A stretch of 64,000 bases of DNA from Atriophallophorus winterbourni (lineage: Eukaryota > Platyhelminthes > Trematoda > Plagiorchiida > Microphallidae): contig JACCGJ010001492.1 in the NCBI GenBank assembly GCA_013407085.1, positions 62,001 to 126,000 of the forward strand, in the 5' to 3' direction. The notes beneath the pieces are model-generated. The model was given only the letters and a program-made list of their open reading frames with translations, was not told the DNA's origin and did no database searches. Within the stretch, counting starts at the first letter, position 1. The number at the start of each line of letters is the position of its first letter. Both the position numbers and the translations under genes were made by a program. Positions 11,176 to 22,010 of the stretch are shown here, in pieces.

Positions 11176-12375
11176 CTATTCATAAGTTTCCTTTATTTAT
11201 TCTTCTCTGTATTGAGAAGCATAAGATTTCTATGATGTGCCGCCTGTTGTTGTATATCCGTTTCTGAACAAAACAAGTTGTAACTTTCAATTCCAAAGGT
11301 TTTACGCACCGATATAACCTTGAACATCATATTTCATATCGTTGTTAAAAAGAATAGGGGTTAGAAATACCGATAGGTGATGCTAAAATGACGAACAATT
11401 ATTTCTCCATACCACTCAAAAATCAATATCTGAGTCAGGTGCAATATTCTTTTAGAATTTGAAATTTATCACTCCGTGTACTTCAAAAACATTTGCCGTT
11501 GATCTAATATGATATTGCACACAAGAGTAGCGTTTAAACCACGCCCATCTTAACTACAAATGTTTTATTGTATATCGATAATATTCTGCATGATAAATTG
11601 CTACCGACTTGTCGATTGCCAAGTTTATGCACAAAATTCCAAACCAAATATCAATAATTATTTTAACCCGATGACTAACCATCCTACGCCTTCCTACATG
11701 CGCCACGCACTTGTTCAAACAGATTAGTTGATTATATTTTGATCATTATTTCATCTTCTGTCAAACTATGCGCCACTTATTAGTTCCGCCACCAGTGATT
11801 TGACATTAATATTAGTGTTGGAAGCACATGATCTGTCAATGTATATTTCGCAATGATCTGCAGTAAAGTTCTATAGATCGTGTATCTATATAACCATTTT
11901 TTAGATCAAATAAGCCTTTGTGGATTGTCGAGTGGTGCGTCGTGTTAAAATAGTGGCATGTTTGTGTTTGACACATGATACTTAACGATAACATTATTGA
12001 TGCATATTTGATTAATCAATTTTCAGTATTCAGTTTTGAACGAAGACAGAGATTAACAAAAGATTCGAAATATCTCAAATTAAAACTAAAAGAGGTTTCA
12101 ATAAATTCAGCGTAACCGATCAATTAGAATACAGAGAAAACGAAACGTATATGAGTTATTTTTACTTTATTTCTGGAACATACCCAAATATAAAGTGGAT
12201 ATTGTCAATCGTATAAAATGCGACAGCGTAACTATCTATCCATATCATTTTAATAGCTTCTTGCGATGAAGTACCTGATAGGTAGTAGAAAATTGTCAAA
12301 CAATTATAGATCAACAGATGCATACCCGTTCAGAAATGATCATATATCAAATTTTTACTTCAATGTCATTGTTTG
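11176..12375. other. No supported gene
   Basis: AT-rich sequence, no recognisable features. Confidence 0.5.
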
Positions 12376-12377
12376 AA

Positions 12378-12445
12378 ACGGTTCGTACAACTAAAAACAC
12401 TATGTTTAAACACAGAATTACATAGTGTTTCTCGGCCAAGCGCTG
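12378..12445 (-). repeat. Inverted partial family A copy
   Basis: GGTTCGTACAAC through ACACAGAATTACATAGTG is the reverse complement of the hairpin-rich part of family A units (543-595). It faces the plus-strand copies that start about 45 bp further on, so the locus is a head-to-head arrangement. Confidence 0.75.
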
Positions 12446-12489
12446 TAATGCGTTGCTCAATTTTTCACAGTTACAAGGTTCACCGAAAA

Positions 12490-12905
12490 TAAACTTACTG
12501 TCTCAACATGATGACGACAAACAGCCAGAAACCGGCTGTGGTGTGTTGGTTCGGCGGATGTGAACAACACTTTACTCTAGTCATCCTTTACCGCCTCAAG
12601 CGCTTGACCATAAATTACTTTGTGATTCTGTATTTAAACAGCGTGGTTCTTTGTGAGAACCCTATTTTACAGTGGCATACATGTTCACCTTTGTTTACCA
12701 CTTCACCGCTGAAACTACTCTCTTTCTATTCACTTGATAACGATCAATAACCAGAAAGCGGTTGTGGTGTGTAAGTGTGGGTTGTGTGAGCAACACCTTC
12801 ATTTAATGATCTATTAGCGCCTGAAGCACTTGACCAGGAATCAACTTGTGATTGTGTGTTTGAACATCTTTGTTTGATGTACGAACCAAATTAACAGTGG
12901 GTTTG
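12490..12905 (+). repeat. Family A tandem repeat, ~1.7 units
   Basis: Two direct units carry the GAAACCGG-type core at 12528 and (as GAAAGCGG) at 12754, about 226 bp apart. In the first, the catalytic strand reads ATGATGA instead of CTGATGA. In the second it reads TTGATAA. Both cores are therefore expected to be dead. The GTGTGAGCAACACC and GTGTTTGAACA blocks follow in order. Confidence 0.8.
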
Positions 12906-14105
12906 AGTCGAATTGTGCTGATCTGTTTTGTTCCAATCGATATTGGTTATAACAACCATATGCAATGCTATTCAGAAAGTAAAATTATAGACTATTGTAC
13001 ATTCAATGTAATCGATAATTTTGAATCGATTACTGGCTACATTTATTGATTATCCTAGAAGTTTCAAAGTGCGTCTTTATTTAAATATTGTGAACAAATC
13101 AAGTGATGAGGTGAGAGAAACGCGTCATGGTCACCAAATAAAATCTTGGTCGTTTATCAACATTATCCACACGTTATTGAAACAAAATTGTATTTTTATT
13201 TCATAGCTGGGACTAACAGATATTCTGATGTTTGTCAATTGGATTGAATGTGTAAATACACCTAAGTATTGATGTTGAACTTCGGTGAGTAAGGTTTGCA
13301 AATGCATCAATGAACAGGAGCAGCGAAATTCAATTCATAAAACATGTGGACATTGAAAAATACATAAAAGTCAAGTTACAAAATTTTGTGTTTATTACTA
13401 AACTTTTTTGTTACAAACGATCCACTTTTCAGGAATAATTACTTTTATATTGCAATGACGAAAATTTGCTAGCAAAGAGTGCTAATCACGAGATCAACAC
13501 CAACCTCCGACAAAAACAAGAGCATAGAGTGCCGGAAAGTTCGAGGATAACATTTGCACAGCTGCAATCATTCGGGTTCTGTGATAATTCAGGCAGAATG
13601 GCCAGTGCATAATCATCTCTTAAAAGATAAGTAGTTTGTCGATGTCATCCGCTATTGAAAGAGGTGCAAGTTGTCAAAGCCATTCTAACAATCTTAGCGT
13701 ATAGAGGGCCTTATATTGACTGGTTTCCAGAAAATCGATTGACAAAACAAGTCGAAGTGACAACCGGCTCAAATATGTTGTGTAACCTTATCTCGTGACG
13801 GGTTTGTCAATATATGATAAACGGGTGCTTTATTCTCGGTCATGTGGGTAACAAAATATTTTACCAATTAGCGTTTTTTTAGGTTTGGGGTTCGTGCGTT
13901 AACGAGTTTACAGTTGGGAAGGTTGGCCTCGGTAATCGGTAGGTGGATGCGAAACATGCAGACATTGTTACCGTTGTATCTAGTGTCTGCGAATTCTGCG
14001 TAGAAATGTAATAGGTCAGGAAGCGCGATTCACCTAAAAGTATCATGCTGCAATATCAATTCTACAATGTTATGCGTCAAGTTATGTTTTTTAATTCATT
14101 CCGTT
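12906..14105. other. No supported gene
   Basis: AT-rich; the 61-codon open frame at 13021-13206 has no recognisable domain. Confidence 0.5.
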
Positions 14106-14109
14106 TCGT

Positions 14110-17077
14110 TTCAATAATGCTGATGAGTTTAAGCTAATTAATTTCATACAACGCTCAGTTTTCTGCTGACATCATTGCTGTTACTGAAACATGGTTTTAC
14201 GATCAGATGAACGATTGCGAGCTGGCACTTCCCAACATGATCCTACTTCGACGAGACCGTTCAAGATCAGGTGGTGGAGTTGCTTTGTATTATAACGAAC
14301 GTCTTCAATGCACAGCTGTACCTGACACAAGGTTTGAGCTAGAGGACACCATGTGGTGTAGCCTTCGCTTGGAAACTGGAGAGAACTGTATACTTGGTGT
14401 GATCTACCGCTCGCCCAACTCTTCCGATGCCCACAATGAAACGTTGTTACAAATGATGCGCAACGCTGGAAACCTTAGAGGATGCCAATTGTTAATAATG
14501 GGTGATTTTAACCTCCCACATCTCTACACCAAAAGTGTGCATACTCAGCAATCCCTTGAGTACAAATTCCGTGAGATTATCACTTTCACTCCCCTATACA
14601 ACCATGTCCATTCATTCACTCGACAAAGGGGCCTCAATGAATCATCAATTCTAGATCTGGTTTTAACCTCCGAAGCAACAGCAGTGGAGTCAGTGCAGTA
14701 TCATAGTCCTTTGGGGCTAAGTGACCATCTTGTGTTGTCCTTCGAATTCGTGTGCAACGCCAGAAGGGCGTCGGGCGACGTTAAGTTCATCAGGAGAGTC
14801 GATTACTTCGGCCTTCGCGGTGCCATTACGATTATGGAGGAAAAACATCTCGATCTTACGAATGCAGATACTCATTGTTCTAGTCTGTTAAGTTATATCG
14901 GTACAAAACTAGACGACAATTCTACCTGTGTTCCCAAAAGGAAATCAAGAACATTTTGCTTCAAACTTCGAAGCCGCACTCGGAAGTGGATAGCCATGCG
15001 AAATTCCGCATGGGCTGCACACAAAATAATACGAACAGACGCATCTTGGGAACACTTTCGTAGTTTTCGTAACAAGGTGACGTCCCTAATTCGAGAAGAC
15101 AAGCAATATCACCATTGGAAGCTGATCGACCAGATGGAACGACATCCTAAGTTGCTGTACACCATCGTAAACACCGCGACCAAGGTTAAGCCAGGTGTAT
15201 TTCCTATCCAGACAGAGAACGGACTGACTGATAATGTCAAGGATACAGCTGATGCCCTAATATCATTTTATGCGCAAGTATTTTGTCCAAAGAACGTGTC
15301 AACGCTGACGTCTTTGCCGCACCCACTACAAGTCGAATGCCTTAGCAACATCGAGGTAAATCCTACGGTTGTGCGAAAAGCATTTACGCGGGCTGAACGT
15401 TCGCAAATCACCAGGAGAGGATGGAATAACACCCGCTGTTCTGAAGTCATGCGAGCTGGAGCTTTGTGGCCCACTAAGTGGTCTATTCAGGCACTCATTG
15501 AATACGGGAACCGTACCAACTCAATGGAAAACCGGTGTTATCACACCAATCTACAAAGGGGGCAGTCGTTCTGATCCGGCGAATTACCGCCCCGTGACGC
15601 TTCTTTCAGCGGTTTCTAAAATTTTGGAACGCCTGGTGTGTGAACGACTTGTTGAACATCTCGAGAACCATCAGCTAATAACTTTCACACAACACGGATT
15701 TAGGAAAACATATTCATGCCTGTCTAACTTGCTCACGACTCTAAATGACTGGACGCAAGCACTAGACCAAGGGGGTTCCGTCCATGCCGGTTACTTAGAT
15801 ATATCTAAAGCATTCGACAGAGTGAATCACTCCTTACTGCTTCAGAAGCTGCAGAATGTTGGCGTCATCGGAAACCTACTAACATGGTTCACAAGTTACC
15901 TGTCTGGACGCAAAGTAAAAGTCAGAATAGATGGTGAAACTTCTCGAACAATTGAAGTCACGAGCGGAGTCCCTCATGGTTCGGTTCTCGGTCCGATACT
16001 GTTTCTCATATTTATAAACGATCTACCGAACTTACTAGCATGTAAGCTTGTTTTATTCGCTGATGATGTAAAAATCTGGACGAAGGTCAACTCTATCGAG
16101 GACTCTCAAGTTCTGCAAGGAGATTTGAATAAGCTGCACCAGTGGTCAATCCAAAACAAACTGCCATTTAATTTCCGCAAGTGCAAAATGTTGCAAGTCG
16201 GAAAACCCTTTCCCTTTACATACACTTGGCAGCCACCCGCTTGAATGGAGTACATCACAAAAAGATCTCGGAATCTTGGTGTCTGGCACTTTGAAGAACA
16301 GCCTACAGTGCGAAGCCGTCTACAAGCGTGCGTGCAGCTTGCTAGGTTTACTGAAACGCATTTTCGGACGTTTCCCACCACACTCACTCGCGAAATTACT
16401 AAACACTTACATACATCTTGTCGTTGACTACGCTGTACAAGCTTGGACGCCATGGATGGAAAAAAACATCTCGCTACTCGAACGAATTTATCACAAGGCA
16501 ACCAAAATGGTTACCGGATTGAATAATTTACCCTTTGAGCAGCGACTGACCAGACTTGGACTGTGCACCCTCGGGCGCAGGCGTATCCTACACGACCTCA
16601 CTCTGACATATCGAATCATCTATGCGAAATCCCACCCTCTCAAACACCTCTTCAAGTTTGGTTCGGTTGTCCCCACACGCAGCCACCCTTTGACCCTTCA
16701 AATCCCACACTCACGATTGAATTGTCGTCGTCACTTCTTCGCTGTTCGTGTATGCTTCTTGTGGAATAGCTTGCTGACAGATATTGTTACCTCAGCGAAC
16801 GAGCACATCTTTAAACAAAGGTTACGAAACCTTATGTTGAGAACTACTGCGTTGGTCCCTACCTATTAATGTCTATATTTTTTTAACGCACGGAACTACC
16901 GTCCATCCAAAGATTCTTTTCCCTCAGTCTGTGTCGCCATTGAGGATTATTTTTGCTCCACCTATGAAGAACAGAGATATGATCATACAAGTAACGATTA
17001 TTTATTTATTTATACGTATATCCTATGGTACTGTACAGCAATTTGCTTTTTTAACCATAAATCTTGAATCTTGAAAC
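14110..17077 (+). mobile_element. CR1-like element with endonuclease, RT and 3' UTR
   Basis: The copy carries an almost complete ORF2, about 200 bp of 3' UTR, and a 3' end of AACCATAAATCTTGAATCTTGAAAC at 17053-17077. ORF1 is missing. The 3' 0.8 kb is nearly identical to 34927-35743, so the family was recently active. Two frameshifts disable ORF2. Confidence 0.93.
14160..16869 (+). pseudogene. CR1-like ORF2 (APE endonuclease + RT), two frameshifts
   Basis: The apurinic-type endonuclease spans about 14160-14760: ADIIAVTETW, GGGVALYY, GVIYRSPN, IMGDFNLPHL, SILDLVLTS and GLSDHLVL. A first frameshift lies in the AAAA run near 15376, where the frame moves to EKHLRGLNVRKSPGEDG. RT then follows with IYKGGSRSDPANYRPVTLLS, QHGFRKTYSCLSNLL, LDISKAFDRVNHSLLL, GVPHGSVLGPILFLIFINDL and LFADDVKIW (the FADD catalytic pair). 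A second frameshift falls near 16225, inside TACACTTGGC. The third frame starts with LGSHPLEWSTSQKDLGI and runs to the stop after LVPTY at 16869. Domain order and length fit a complete CR1 ORF2 apart from its first few residues. Confidence 0.92.
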
Positions 17078-17384
17078 GTTTTAAATTTTCACAATTGTAA
17101 ATATTAGTGCTTCCGTAAAACTCGTATCTCATTTCAAACAAAATTGAGACATCGATTTTGGTTATTAACTTGCCGAATGCAGTACTTTATGCACCATCTA
17201 TATTGCAATTCAGATGCTATGCTACATGTGATAATATTTTTAATCACAAGTCATCCATAATTAATGTTTGATGGACGCGATCAACTGCTTGTCTAAATTT
17301 GTCAGTATTATTAGCTCGCTATTTTTACATTACGTCTTAAAATTCTTGCTATTCGTGAAAAGTGACCTAGGATAATGGAGATTT

Positions 17385-18080
17385 TTCCTTGTTGGATAGT
17401 TGGTTCAGCACCAGCGGAGAACTAGCCGTATGGTTTGAAAGTTACCTTACTGAGAGCAAGGCAATTGTGCGAATCAACGGTGTTTATTCACCAGCCATCA
17501 ATGCCACTAAGACGCAAGGTTTCATTGACGGGCCACTATTTTCCTCGTTTACATAAAAGACCGACCACAGATGCTCACATGCAAATTGGTTCTATTGCTG
17601 AAGATATCATTGTTTGAACGCGGATAGAATCTAGTTCCGTCTGTGTATACCTACAAAGTGAGTTAGATGCACTACAGGAATGATCGACGATTAATAAACT
17701 AGCGTTCCAATTCCAATTATGCAAGGTGTTGAAAAATGGTAAGGCATTCGAATAAACATGCCATTTTATGCAAACAAATTCAAGAAATGAGCAAGCCGGA
17801 AAGGGATCTTGGAGGCTGGGTACGAGGTATCTTAAAGTACCGCATGCAATTTGAGGAAAGTTACAAGCGTACCTCTGGCATTCTGGGTATGCTGTGACGC
17901 ATTTTCGGAACCTTATTGTCTGGAACTTTGCCAACAATTATGAAAACCTATTTAATTTCAAACATATCGCAAGCTTAGAATGCCATTCACCATCGTGCAA
18001 CGAACGAATGCGGTACTCGTGAATCTATGTGTTTTTTGTCAGCATAACCATGTTGAATCTTTAATCCCGAATCTTGATTG
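17385..18080 (+). mobile_element. Old CR1-like fragment
   Basis: Scattered reading-frame pieces match CR1 RT in the correct order. FESYLTESKAIVRINGVYSP is near 17435-17500. The second block is RDLGGWVRGILKYRMQFEES, then SGILGML and RIFGTLLSGTLPTIMKTY, around 17800-17960. The 3' end is AACCATGTTGAATCTTTAAT...CTTGAT near 18046-18078. There are many stops and small deletions, and the FADD block is lost. Confidence 0.75.
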
Positions 18081-18119
18081 GAGTTCCCATTTTTGCTATG
18101 TTTTAATACATACCAGTAT

Positions 18120-19030
18120 CTTTAAAATGAGATGTGGGGTACGTCACGTTCGCTGACGATTCAGTCATTATTGTTCACACTCAAGAAAAGCTCCAGTCGG
18201 TGGGCAGACAAAAAGCATGAACAATACCATAGTCCTTGGTCGAGGAATTGTATTGCATTCAATCATCACTGTTGGAAACTGTCAGCTTGAACCCGTACCT
18301 CATTTCACATATCCGAATTCAACCATTGCGGATAACATCTCGCTAGACACGGAGATTGATAAGCGGATTGGCAGAGTAGCTGTCATTTTTGTCCCGATTG
18401 AACTCTCGTGTTTGGGGTAACTGCGAGTTGGCTGTAAGGACAAAGATGATGGTATGCAGCGCGTGCGTACTAAATGCTTAACTGAGCGGCAGTGATACCT
18501 GAACAGCCCATGCAAGAGACGAACGGAAGCTGAATGCTTTCCATCTACGAAGCATCTGTCGTACCTTGAACATATCGTGAATGGACAAAGTTACTAATGC
18601 TGAAGTGCTTTTAAAAGCTGGTCTACCCTATTGCGTCAGCGCCCCCTGCAGTGGCTTGGTCATGTCTATAGAATGGAAAATGGTCTTATTCCAAAAGATC
18701 TACTCTAGTTTGAGTTGAAATCAGGAAGTCGACCATTGAGAAGACCGCAAAAGAGATATGGAAGCTCTAAGCATTGACCCCGCGAGTTGGGGAGAACTTG
18801 CTCTTTACCGCTCACATTAGAGGTATTGTGTAAAGCAAGCTTTGGAGGAGCAGATACAGCTCATGGCTGCTGAAAGCAAATCACACTTCTGGCGTGCAAC
18901 GGCACCGATCGACCGAGTTCTGACTATCGTTGCCAGCGCTGCAGGAGAGATTGTTTCTACCAAATCGCACAGAATCGTCATTCGAAAACCTGTGGAACAT
19001 GAAAAAATCATGCGATCGTGATGTCGACTC
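18120..19030 (+). mobile_element. RTE-type RT fragment
   Basis: The region begins with an FADDSVIIV-like block (the catalytic Asp pair of RTE reverse transcriptases). At 18217-18420 an open frame contains the thumb-like stretch EPVPHFTYPNSTIADNISLD and EIDKRIGR. Near 18640-18760 it continues PLQWLGHVYRMENGLIPKDL and SGSRPLRRPQKRYG, the diagnostic end of RTE-clade enzymes. Several stops and frame changes separate these blocks. The endonuclease is not present on this strand here. Confidence 0.8.
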
Positions 19031-20039
19031 TGGCCGAAGGAGGCCAAAAACATTTTACGTCACGTACATTTTTGTTATTTCTACTGCCATTAGTGGCAGA
19101 ATCATAATCGTCCTACCTATAATTAGTTTTACCCTAGCTAGGCATTCTATATGGTTTGTGTAAAACAAAAACAAATCAGCGTTTGTTCATTAGATATATA
19201 CTGCATTTACGAAAATCTTATCCAACTTGCTGAGATCTCACCTGTGAATAAATCTATGAATAAATCTTGCTGAATTTTTTGAAATCTGTCAACTTATTCA
19301 TGCTCGCTCAAATTTGATTTCACGCAGTACACTGACAATGTTTATGCGTCTCTCAGTTTTATCTTTCCAATTTCATTAGTGAACAATCGAGTGTGAAATG
19401 CTAGAAAAAGCGGAAGACGTTAAAGTAGTCTACAAACAATGGAAACACGTAAATTTGTTGATAAATCACCTAAATCGTGGTTTTCACATAATAACGTGTG
19501 AACCACACGCACAAGGTTGGAAGATTTACGGCGAACTGTTTTGAATTCAAATTTCAAATGGAGCGCTAAACTGTCGTGATAATGATACGATGGATTTTAG
19601 CTGAAGCACCTAAACTTAGAGTATATAATGCAGAGTTTGCCTAAGGCAAGATGAAAGGTTGATTCAACCAGAGATCTGGTTCACTTAGATTGTATTGAAC
19701 GGGAAAGTGGCTCATAAGTTCACAAACCTAATGTTTAATGAATTTATATATCTTGGTCTATAAGACGCGAAAGTATATTTCAAATATTATTATTAAATCT
19801 AACATGGTGTTCGAATACAGAATTACTGGCGCCGAAGCGCCTATAATTGAGTAGTAGAATGAATTTGAAAATATTCGAGAACGAATTAATCATTTTCATG
19901 AAAATGTAATTCGGGTGCAATCGGTTAGAATGGAGAACAGTGTGCTAAATAATGATGTTCCCAGTTCTGCATACAATCATTTTTCTCAGAAAGTTTCTGT
20001 ACGAGAGGCGAAAGTTTACCCAAATAACTGTTCTAACCT
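19031..20039. other. No supported gene
   Basis: About 1 kb with no recognisable feature. Confidence 0.5.
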
Positions 20040-20345
20040 AAACGATTGAGGGATTATACGGCACGTAGGAGTGGTGGTGTATCAGTGGATATTGTTCGCG
20101 CCGGTCTATTTAAACGAGCGCAGAACCCACCATGGGCTGTGCAGTTCTTAACCAGTTTATGATTGGTCAAGTGAATGTAATTTAAGCTTGATCTCTGTTC
20201 GTACTGACACCCTTGGTCTGACGAAGCTTCTGAGTCAGAAGCGAAACGTGACCAATAAACTGCTCTCACCGATTCTCATTGCAAACTTTCTTTTTTCATG
20301 ATTATGATTCCCCGGTCGGTCACAAACATTTTCCATTACATTCCC
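20040..20345 (+). repeat. Family B repeat copy
   Basis: This stretch matches the minus-strand copy at 28318-28570 along most of its length. Shared blocks include GGGATTATACGGCACGTAGG, GTGCAGTTCTTAACC, GATTGGTCA, GATCTCTG and the CTGACGA core. Beyond the core it also shares GATTATGATTCCCCGGTCGG and CATTTTCCATTACATT with the plus copy ending near 28790. It is about 300 bp long, with no coding potential. Confidence 0.8.
20213..20256 (+). ncRNA. Hammerhead-like core, family B
   Basis: CTGACGA is at 20218-20224, followed by one extra A and then a 6-8 bp stem II (GCTTCT/AGAAGC, loop GAGTC). GAAA is at 20243-20246 with a minimal ACGT stem III. TTGGT (20213-20217) pairs with ACCAA (20251-20255) as stem I. 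The base at the cleavage position (20250) is G, which natural hammerheads do not tolerate, so this copy is probably inactive. Confidence 0.5.
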
Positions 20346-20544
20346 TAACTGTTTTCTGTTGCAACATGAAACGGTGATGTCTGAAAGTTCGAACTAGTTG
20401 TTAGATTTCCGGAGACATCGTGCTACATTCATTTGTTCATGCATTTCCAGTGTCATGTAGCAAATCGAAAACATGATAATGGGATAAACAATATCTCCTT
20501 GTTGATCGATTGTGAGCCATCAATGGGTAAACATCTTTTTTAAT

Positions 20545-20768
20545 TTACTGTTTACACCTGATGACGACAAACAGCCAAAAACCAGTTTTGGTGTGTAAGT
20601 GCGGAGCAGCAGATTATAAGTTCCACACACGAGAGTCTTGGGTGTTTGATGAGGAATCACTATGTGATTCTGTGTTTGAAAACCGTAGTTGGTTGTAAGA
20701 ACCCTATGCAACATTGGCTTTCACCAATAACTTTATTTGCCACTTATCCACTATTGGACCTTATTTTT
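20545..20768 (+). repeat. Single family A unit
   Basis: The core CTGATGA is intact at 20558-20564, but GAAA is changed to AAAA and CCGGT to CCAGT. The hairpin AATCACTATGTGATT and the GTGTTTGAA block are conserved. The copy abuts the truncated end of the RTE fragment at about 20770. Confidence 0.8.
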
Positions 20769-20769
20769 A

Positions 20770-22010
20770 GCTGCTTTTAGAAGTTTTCATCTGTTGCCAT
20801 ACCTTTGAACCTCAAGAATACTGACCGTTTCTCGTCCAACACAGCAGTCATCTCAGAAGATTTTGCTTCGAACCAGTCAAGCTTTCTTCGGATTGCAAGT
20901 GGAAAGTGCGATTTAGCATATGCAGCTTTTTATCGATTTCCAGTTTTCTGAAGCAGATTCGAGTTGGGTTGTCTTGTTCAACTCGGCTCTGAAAGCTTTT
21001 GCAAACCTATGCTTTAGTTTTGTTTGAATGAAAGTGTTACTGACACAAAGACTGAACTGTGTGCACATTTCTAAAAGGCGTTGTCCATTTTCAGTGGTTT
21101 TGCCTACACCGAACCTACTGTGACAGTTTTGCCAAGAATCGTAATCTGCACCAACTCTGGCATTGAAATCACCCAATAACACTACACAGTATTTTAGTGG
21201 CACGTTTTTGAAAACTGTTGTGAGGTTATGCTAAAAAGGGTCTTTATCAGCAGATGTCGCAGAGAGCGTCAGTGCATAAACGTTGACCAACGTAATGGTA
21301 CCAGTAATGCACTTCAGATTTAGAGTCCAAATCCGTTCGCTCCCACTGCTGATCGGTTCTGCTGCTTTTAGTAGGTCGTTTTCCACGGCAGACCCAACTC
21401 GATGCAGTCGAGGCTCATCAGAACCGCTTCGTTCCCAAAAATGTATAATCTATTCTGTTGGCATACCAATGTCTGGTAATCGCGTCTCTTACAGAGCAGC
21501 CACGTCGACATTCAGCCTTTTTAGCTCATTGTTTATCACATCTGATTTTATTACGCCTGTGATATTCGAGATGTCTTCATGAAGTCATGGAAGCATGAAC
21601 CGGACGTCCCAGGTTCACAGTTTCAGAGCTGACCTTTGTTGCTTAGTAATTCATTTTACTGGTGCGGGAAAATACAGTCTGCTTGCCGGTTGATTCCTAA
21701 TCCTCATGCACCCAATAAGGATGGCAGACATTGGAGAGATGGCATCTTATTGACTGGGCGCTGCCTAGTATGAGGTGGGTGGTAGCCGTCCAATGAGACC
21801 TGAAAATCTTTTCCACCATCGGAAGCAGCCCCAGGCACTGAGCTTTACGTCAGTCGAGCCATAGCTTTTAACCGATATCTGCTGCTTCCCGTGTTATTAC
21901 CCGTAGAAGCGGAATGGAGTGTCCTCTCCATTAATGCGTTGAGATGTACGCCCGGGCAGTTCAATGAGAAGAACTATCTGTTGCCCATGCAGCAAGTGCT
22001 ATCTCTCCAC
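20770..22010 (-). mobile_element. RTE-type element, 5' part with endonuclease
   Basis: On the minus strand, about 22010-21640 is a GC-richer leader. The endonuclease begins near 21620 with WDVRFM (equivalent to the usual WNVRTM), then NELKRLNVDVAAL and ETRLPD. SSGSERIWTLNLKCITGTIT, LLGDFNARVGADYDSW and FGVGKTTENGQRLLEMC follow, and the copy ends in linker sequence (RRKLDWFEAKSSEMTAVLDE). Stops and small shifts interrupt it. The 96-codon frame at 20913-21203 is the best-preserved piece. The RT domain is missing: the copy stops at the family A repeat. Confidence 0.85.
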
